A DNA stretch of 64,000 nt from Apus apus (taxonomy: Eukaryota > Chordata > Aves > Apodiformes > Apodidae). The position numbers and the translations under genes are program-made. Location of the stretch: the NCBI RefSeq assembly GCF_020740795.1, contig NC_067284.1, positions 96,525,440-96,589,439 of the forward strand, in the 5' to 3' direction. Within the stretch, counting starts at the first letter, position 1; every line of letters starts with the position of its first letter. The notes beneath the pieces were generated by a model. That model made no database searches. It was given only the letters and a program-made list of their open reading frames with translations, and was not told the origin of the DNA. Below, one piece after another: positions 41,937 to 50,900 of the stretch.

Positions 41937-44900
41937 CAAGTTTTACTGCTTTCTTTTGGCCTTCACTGATCAGTTTCATTGACTTTTTTTTTTCCACTGA
42001 ATTTTATGCTGTAATGGCCAAGAAATTTCACCTGTGACTGGCATACACAGTGCTGTATGAACTCCCATTTTCAACAAAAAAGAGAATTATGGGAGAAGAA
42101 TCTCTAGCAGTTGCTATTATTAATTCTTTCCTTTTTGTTGACAGAGTTTATCAAAGGTATAATGTTTATGCTAGTATCTGTGCTTACAATGTAAATGCTC
42201 ATTGCAGTTTATTAGGTTGTAAAAACAAATATTGCAGCATGATCTCAGCTTTAGCATCAATATTATTTTTCTTTTATTTTTTTGACAAACCAGTAGTTGC
42301 TATTTGTGAGACTTCTCTCTGCCCAGATTTTGGAGGATTTCAAAGTAGTCCACATATGACACCTGGTGGATAATTACTGAACTGCACCTGTATAAGGGCA
42401 AGCAGGTTATGTAGAGTATTTTTTTTTAGTTTATTCTTTTTCCTATAAAAAAAAAAAGTCACAAATTTTAAGCAGTCGTGAGATGCTTTTGGTGAGGCCA
42501 CATCTGGAATATTGTGTCCAGTTCTGGGCCCCTCAGTTCAAGAAGGACAGGGAAGTGCTTGAAAGAGTCCAGCGCAGAGCCACAAGGATGATTAAGGGAG
42601 TGGAACATCTCCCTTATGAGGAAAGGCTGAGGGAGCTGGGTCTCTTTAGTTTGGAGAAAAGGAGACTGAGGGGGGACCTCATCAATGTTTACAAATATGT
42701 AAAGGGTGAGTGTCAAGACGATGGAGTTAAGCTTTTTTCAGTGAAGACCAGTGATAGGACAAGGGGTAATGGATACAAGTTGGAGCATAGGAGGTTTAAG
42801 ATGAATATCAGGAAAAATTTTTTTACTGTAAGAGTGACAGAGCACTGGAACAGGCTGCCCAGAGAGGTTGTGGAGTCTCCTTCGCTGGAGACATTCAAAA
42901 CCCGCCTGGATGCCTTCCTGTGTGATGTACTCTAGGTGACCCTGCTCTGGCAGGGGGGTTGGACTAGATGATCTTTCGAGGTCCCTTCCAACCCCTAGGA
43001 TTCTATGATTCTATGATTCTATGAATGATGGTTTATTTTAATAGCTGTTCCTCAAGGAAACTCTTAAAGGAAGCGAGGTTGATAGTGTTTTCTATGACAA
43101 CTTCAGAATTAAAAAATAAGTAAGGACTTAAACTATTTGATTTTTAGGGAGGAAATTTTCTGTGAATCACAAAAAGACTTGTTATTCCCAGACACTAGGG
43201 CCTGTTTTGTGACAATCTCAGCAATACAGAGAGGTGTATCAACGGGTGTCCTCCTTGCGGGAAACAAACCTCCAGACACCCAACATGTGCAGCAGGATCT
43301 CAGCGCAGCACAGCCCCTATCTTTGATACCAAAGTAGTTTTTGCAGTCAGATGTGCCATCACTCCACCCTCCAGAAATACCTCTGATGCCTCAGGGATGT
43401 GCTCCTACCCCTTGGGTTTCCAGGAGGGCAGGTGGGCATGCAAGGCAGAGTTGCTGGATCCATGAACAGCAGGGTTTTGTGTGAAGCTCTGGTAAGCTCC
43501 TGCCAGCAAAATTCTTCTTCAGGTGTGTAACGTGTCCAGCACACAGAGAAAGAAAGAAAGTAATGCTGCTAACTGTGTTCAGTAGTTAAAAAATCAAACT
43601 TGCTTATGTTTATATATAAACTCACTCTTGTCTGTAATATGCAATGCAATTTGTCCTTCTATTTATAGTTTAACTTTTTCATTTGTTGTGTTTCTCTTTC
43701 AGGCCAAACAGGCAATTCTAGAAATGGATGCCATACGTAAGTTGGGTTTTTTTCCACTTTCATTTAAAAATTAATAAAACCATCTTAAGAAGTCTAGTTT
43801 TAACTGTTGGTTTCATCTGAGATGAAGGAAGGCCAGGCTTATGTTGCTTAAGACCTTGCTGGAAAAACTAAAATTGGGTGCAGATCCTGTGGAGTTCTCT
43901 AGGCATTTGGCTGACTGATCAGCAACCAACAAGTTAAGCAAGGAAGAAACAGATTAGGCCTTTTGTAACCTCTGGCCACCCTCTTTTGCTTATTTCATGC
44001 TGACTAAATGTATGATCTTTCCCATTTTGTGCCATAAGCTCAATCTGACTAGGACCCACTGAAGGGCTAGCAATAAGCAAATGCAGCTTGAAGTGTGCAG
44101 CAGTTTTTATGCCTTACCTTTCTGGCACACCTGCAGCTGGAGGACAGCGAAGGAAGCTGCCGGCGGCTCCCCACAGTGTGCACTGCCCCTCTGGAAGGGA
44201 AAGAAGGCTGCTCTGCAAAGCTGCCTGCTCTGGCTGTCCTCCATTACCTGCAGTCCTTTAGCGTGGCAGCTCCTCCTGCAGTTGCAGAAAGCAACTACAC
44301 CTGCAGAACAGCCCCAGGAACATGCTTGTGTTTTAAGGGTTATACCTGTGCGTGTTTCAGGATCCAGGGCTAGAGAGCGTGTGTGGTGCTGCTGCCTGCG
44401 CTCAGAGTGTGATCTCATCTGCTCTGTCCCTGCTGCTGCACCTCTCCTTGCTGCCTCTGCTGGTGCAAGCTGTGTTAGCTCTTCATGTTACCAGTGATCC
44501 CTAGCAGTATAGGGAGATGAGAACAATACTCCTGTGATATAAATGCTGAGGAAGTGTTAGAGTAAGGTAGGCTTGTTTTTTTCATATGTAGTTGTATTGG
44601 TCAAGAGGGCTTTGACTGAGAAACTGGCAAATAATTAAAGATGAGGATAGTGCATAAATGTTGTAGGGTTAGCCATCTGGAGCAAGGCACAAACCAAAAG
44701 GGCTGGGTAGTTAACAACTACCCTACAGCAGCAAATCACATTGCTTGTGTTGCTTCAGGCTCTGATGAAATGCCACTTTGTCAGTAATAAAGGGATGATG
44801 GCACTGCCTCTGAAAAGAGCTGCAGAGGCATGTGAAGTTACATCCTTGTCACTCTCTTATTCCTCGTGCCCCTGCTTGTTCCACAGATCACCCAGGCTTC

Positions 44901-47900
44901 CACTATAGCCCTGAGGGAGAAATTAAATCTTCGTACCAGCCTAAAGAAGGCAGTGCTCCTCACAGAGTGAGAAGGAAATCAGGTGAATAAACTCCTTTAC
45001 CACCAAGATGACAAGAGAGAAAATGGGGGTGTTTAGAGTTGGGTGAGGCTGGGCACCTGCAATTCGTCCTTAGCCAGTACTCCACACAGCTTTAGCATGG
45101 CACAATAACCCTCAGGTGTGGGTGGAGTATCTTATTAAACATCTGGTTTTGTATGTGTTGGGTTTTTTTAATCCACTGTTTGCATTTAATTTCATGGATA
45201 TGCATTTCTAATCATGGATGTGTAAAGAACAGTTGGTACTTTCTAATGGATGAAAGAATGCATATGCAGGAAAGCCAGTCACATTATTTAAATCTGGCAT
45301 TTCTACCCCTACACCCTAAGTAATTACTCTCTCAGAAATGGTTCCATCATGATTGTGATAGACTAAAACATAATTACTGCCTTTACTTAGTGTAATGTTT
45401 GTCTTATGGATAATAGAGATTTGAGAGTTAGTTAAGCTGACTTTTGAGTTGTTGTTGGTTTTTTTTTCTCTTAGCTCAAACATACATCCATAAATACTGT
45501 TAGTTTCCTCTTGAAGCCACTACAAATGTCTCTCTATATAGGTGATTTCATATTGCAGTCACTGTGTTCCTCTCTTCAGGTACTTAAGGACCTTTCTAAT
45601 ATGAAATGTGTAACATTGTGTACTGGGAATGACTTAAACAAGATTCATTAGAGTATTGACATAGTGATTTGTTGGACAGCAGCATCTGTGTTTGAAAAAA
45701 AAATAAATCAATTACTTTTCAGGCATCTTCCTTTTGTTCCTGAGGTGAAGAATTGCATTGGTGCTGCTTTGCCTGTAAATGGAATAATACAAAATACTGA
45801 TCAAATGGCCTCCTGTGTAACACTCAGCTACTTATGTTGTTAAAACCTTGCTAAGCTGTTGGTACCTCATTCATATTTCTAATAGGAAACCTTCAGCAAC
45901 TTAGAACAGTAACAGAGATGACCAAGTCTTTTGAAAGCAGAAATCTTAACATGGGATGAAAATGTATGTGTGGGTTGCTGTATGGAGGGCAGCTGCTGTT
46001 GCATTAAGAAACACATATGATTTTTAGTAGCAGCTGTAGGTTTGACACATCAACAAATACTTTATTTGTGAGGAAACGGGGTGATTAAGAAATGAAAATC
46101 TAGCTTCCTTGCAGGGCCTCAGAAGCTTAAATTTTAGTACTCATGTTATAAAAAGTTGTCCAAGGTACCTGTGACTTTCTTTGGAATGCTGAAGTGCTTA
46201 AACATATTGTTGTCTTTTTCAGAACCCTCATCTAGAGTCCATAAGGTTTTGAAGTCAAATGGTAAGCTACTTTGTCTTCTGTTGATTTACGTAGTTCTTC
46301 TGTCCTTTGTAGAACAAATACAGATGGCTCCCTTTCTCCTATAACTTCCCCTAAACACGTTGTTGGGCAGGGGGGGACAAAGTTTGCAAAGAAAACAAAT
46401 GTTAGTTGTAACATCTAACATGTATTTTCCACGTTTGGTTTCTGGTCCTGTAAACATCCTAGCAACTGGTAATTGAACACACCGTTGTGGCTATTGTGAG
46501 TAGTTGCCCGTATCATGTCAGTGTTGCAAAATCAGGACCTCAAGTGCAACTCATGCTGCCTCTGTTTTATCCGAGACCCTGTAGTTTGTTTGCTCAATTG
46601 CTGCTTCGTTTAATCCTCCATTGGGAATTCTTAAGTGGGATACTAGTGTAGCAGTAAAACAGGTGTAGACTGATACCAGTTTGATTATTCGTTTATGATG
46701 AAGTATGTATTTCTCTTTTCAGCTGTAAGTCCCGACATGCAGAAGGTAAGCCAGTTCTTGTATTTCTTGATTTAGCACATTCAAATGACTTTGAGTACAG
46801 TACTTACTGTAAAATTGGCATCTTCTTGCTTGTCTTGTATTTAAGAATGGAAACAAAACCACAATTGTTGTTTAACATCTTGAATAAGATTATTGGAATG
46901 AAAGCAATAGAAATACAGCTATTTCAGGAATATCCAATAAAGAAAAAAAGACTGATCTATATATTGGTTGTACTAAATAATACTATAGGGTACTTTAACA
47001 TACCACTATAATCATGGAAGTTTTGTTTATAAAGGTAGTGTTTATTCTTTGGAGCATGTCTTTGCATTTATTAAATGAAGGTTTCACCTTATCCTGATAC
47101 ATATATCATATATTTAAGTCATGATATATGACCAAACAGAGCTGATACAGCTTAAGCAGATGGAAATGAGCATTTCCAATTTTACATTTTCTGTAAGACT
47201 TTGTAATGACGTTCCCCATGCAGTCTGTAAGTCTCATGTTGAATTTCAGGTCCAAGGCTTTTAGCTGGGATGGAATTTTAAGTGAGGGTGTGGGGAAGTT
47301 TTACAAACAGGGAATGTTAGATATGTCTTCACTGGGATACCATAACACTAAAGCCCATGATTGGGGTGGGGTTTTTTGCATATATTTTTTTTCAGTTCTA
47401 ATTATTCTGTGGAAAACTACTGATTGTTTTACATACTTCTTTATAAGTCTAATTTCAGTGCAGCTAACTGAACGTAGCTTAAACATTGCCTCTAAGGCTA
47501 ATGTAAAATACAAAATCTCCATAAACTTCTAAACAAAGTTTTGTGGTGTTCTTGTTGTTTTTTGGGATTTTTTTAGCGGATCAGTATTGAAGGAGCCCTG
47601 CTATCTAAAGCCACCAAACTAGGATCAAATGACGCCCTGCTGAATTCTAGGAAGAAGGTTTCCTTGGAATCCAGTGGGCTGGAGAGCCAGTTTCAAGAGT
47701 CCATTGAGCCAGCCTACAGCAGTGATCAGGATGAAAATCTCCAGACTTCTGCTACAGAACAGATTGATGCTGATGATGAAGAAGAGTCTGAACAGGTAAG
47801 AAAAAGAGAGGAAAAAATAAACCCCTTTTTTCCTGGAGAGAATGGAAGAGGGATTCAAGTTACCTGTAAAACTTAAGGGAGGCAGGAATATGTTACAAGT

Positions 47901-50900
47901 GTTAGTAACTCTTTCTTCTTAGAAATATTTTTAAGCTAATATTTTTAAGCTACATTAAGCTAAGATGCAGGCACTGCCACATATGATGTGGTGTTTCTTG
48001 ATCTGCAGGCTGCTGGTAGTAGATTGGAACATGAACTTTAATATGGGATGTTGTGAGTAGGATTTATGAAAAAGAGAATTTTGAAATGTGACTATGTTAA
48101 AGAATGTAAATTTTTAGTTTGTTTGGCTTAGTTGATGCTGAGGTCATCATATCCTTGTGTAGTCCATTTATTTTGTGAATTATCTAAAATCTATTATTCA
48201 CTCTTTTTTTTGAAGCTTACTGCACATGTCCTCTTTGAAATGACAGTGCTTACTTTGTAAATCTTTGATAAAAAAGTGTCTCATATCAGTGCAGTGTCTT
48301 GTAATTTTCCCTCTTCCTGACATGAATAAGTACAAAAGAATTAGTAAGTGCAAAAGAATACCACTATAAAAATGTATAATAGTAGTTTACTGTTTAATCA
48401 TATCTGTGGCAACAGTATCTTCTCAGATTGCCCCCACTCCCACCATACATGCCCTTCACTCTTCAGTTAATTTGCACACTGCTCAACATACAATGTTCTG
48501 GCCATATGTTTGTCTGGTGATTGTTTGCATGTTGGTTTTTTTGTGGGAAGTTGGACCTCTTTCTGATTTTCAAGACTGCAAATGATAGCAAGACTATCCC
48601 CTCCCTATTTTAAAACAAAACAAAACAAAAACAAACTTTGAAAAATGAACTTTCATGAGACCACCTCCTGTCATAACTTTGGCTGTGAGATTAAGCCCTT
48701 TCCATCAGTTTCTTTGTATTCTTTTACATCTTTATTTTATGCACAGCTTCTGCTTTCAACTCCTTCTGACAAGATGTATGGATTGATTTAACTTAACTGG
48801 TTATTTGTAAAGAAAATTTTCTAGGCTTTGAATCATTGTTGTGCTGGTGCTCTAACTACTCATGAGCATTTTGTTCTCCTGGTGTAGATACCTGACCTGT
48901 TCTAGTAATTCTTCTGAACAAGACTGAACAAAGAGCTGTAGATTTTATTTACCCCTCTCTTGCTGTTTTGTTTTAAACTACAGGGAATGCAGCAAAACTC
49001 ACTGCAGAAATCAAAAGGGGGAAGAAAAAGACTTAACAGTCAAGCTGCTGAAAATGTTGAGAAACGGAGAAGTATTAATCTCAACAAGTGTGAAACACAG
49101 GTATGTAATTATTTTTTTTTACTTCTATTTCGCTATGCATCATAAATAAGTCTAAGAAATCTGTGTTCCTAGATAGGTGAGTCATCTTCTGTTTATGTCA
49201 TGTGTCAATATTCATAACATTGAAATATTCATCTGTATGATGAAAAACTATTCTTTTTGGGGCAGGGAAAACAAACAACCTAACCAATCAGCATTAACTT
49301 AAGCCAAAAGGAATTATCTTTCCCTCTTTGCCAACCTCTGGCTGGGAACATCTACAGCATCATTCATGTTAGCATTAGCAGGCATGTGGCCTTGCTGTAA
49401 TTTAGATCTGGTAGCTGAGCTGTATGAAAACTTGCTCCCAGAAGACAATGAAATTTTCAGTGGCATGTGCTAGAGAGCATAACACCCCTTTCTGCTAGGG
49501 TTATAGGCAAGGAGAAAAGGAGGAGAACAAAACTTTTGGCACAAGCTCAGAGTCAGATTAGCTTAATCCAATTGTGAAACTGCAGAGTTAGCATAAAAGG
49601 TTTAATCTAACCCCTGCCAAACAAATTTGTCTTTAATTACTCATGCATTAGCACGAGCCAGTGTCTTGTATTTGAAGTAAGATATTATTAAACGCCAAGA
49701 GTGAACTCTGAGCCGTGCAAAGGATTAGGGGGCAAAGTAGTCTGGCATTGCTGCCTTGGCTCCCTCGCTCTCTAGCAAGGAGCCTGCTCACCCTGCCCAT
49801 CTCCACCTGACTCCATGCTGTGGGACACCCTAGTGCAATGGTAGTTCTGTGAACAGAGAGAAGGTGTATTATTGCAGGGGATAGGCTAACCTCACCTGCC
49901 TATTTCAAATCTCCACAGAGCTCCAAGGACCCTTCAGATGAAGAGTCAACCCCGTTGAATACCGATCTTCCATTTTCCTGCACAGCTAGACAGCCACAGT
50001 TGCCTAGACAATTCAGCACACCCCAGAGCAACTCACTAATCATGAATATCTTGGGGGGAAGTACCTCTATTAGAAACATCTGGACTGACCATCAGATCAG
50101 GCAGGCATTGTTCCCCAGCCGGCGTCCACCTTATGAGAATGAAGACGACGAAGATGATTATCAGATGTTTGTACCATCAGTGTCTACATCCAATGCCAGT
50201 TCCACTGTTGGTGGAGAGAGGAGGAGTTCTTCTGGGCGTCCATGCAGCTGGCACCTGGGAGTAGTACATCAAAATGAGACTTCCAGCCCCACTCGTCACA
50301 AAGTTGTTAGGCGGGCCAGTAGTGCTGGTGAAAGTAACACGTGTCCAGCTGGCGCCAGGTATACAATTGGGGAGCGCAGTTCTCGAAGGGAAGCAAAGAG
50401 AGCAGAGGTGAGCAGTATGAATGTGTATCCTGAATCTTCAGAGGAGCTGACCATCGATGATATTGAACATGTTTATGATAATATAAGCTATGAAGACTTA
50501 AAGCTGATGGGTCTGACACGAAGGGAGGAGACAGACCGCGGTCCCCAGAGATCTGCTAGAGACTCTCTCTACGAGGCTGAAAACAAAAGCAGCTTAGATT
50601 CACCCTCCAAAAAGAGGACACAAAATCAAAACAGGACCTCCATTCGTGCTAGTAGGGATGAGATACTACTCAGTAGAGAAGCACCTACTTCAAGTCTGGA
50701 TGAGCTCAGGATTGTTGAAGACAATATCTATGACACCATAGTGCTCCCAGAAGCACCACTGTTGAATTTAAAAAGTGCTAAAAGGCGGAATTTTCTGGGT
50801 CTGGAAAAAGACTTTGCATGTTGTGACAATTTACAGCAGTTTGTTTCTGAAGAGAGTCTCCAGTTCAGTGAAGATGAAAGTCCTTACCATCGTGTTCCTG

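Noticed and set aside
42483..42935. 150-codon open frame on + as a host gene
   Set aside because: It is the C-terminal end of CR1 ORF2, followed by the CR1 tail and ATTCTATG octamers, inside PLEKHG1 intron 9.
44081..44497. 138-codon + frame in intron 10
   Set aside because: Cys/Ala-rich chance frame in a GC-richer patch; including it would break the PLEKHG1 frame between the exons at 43703 and 44887.
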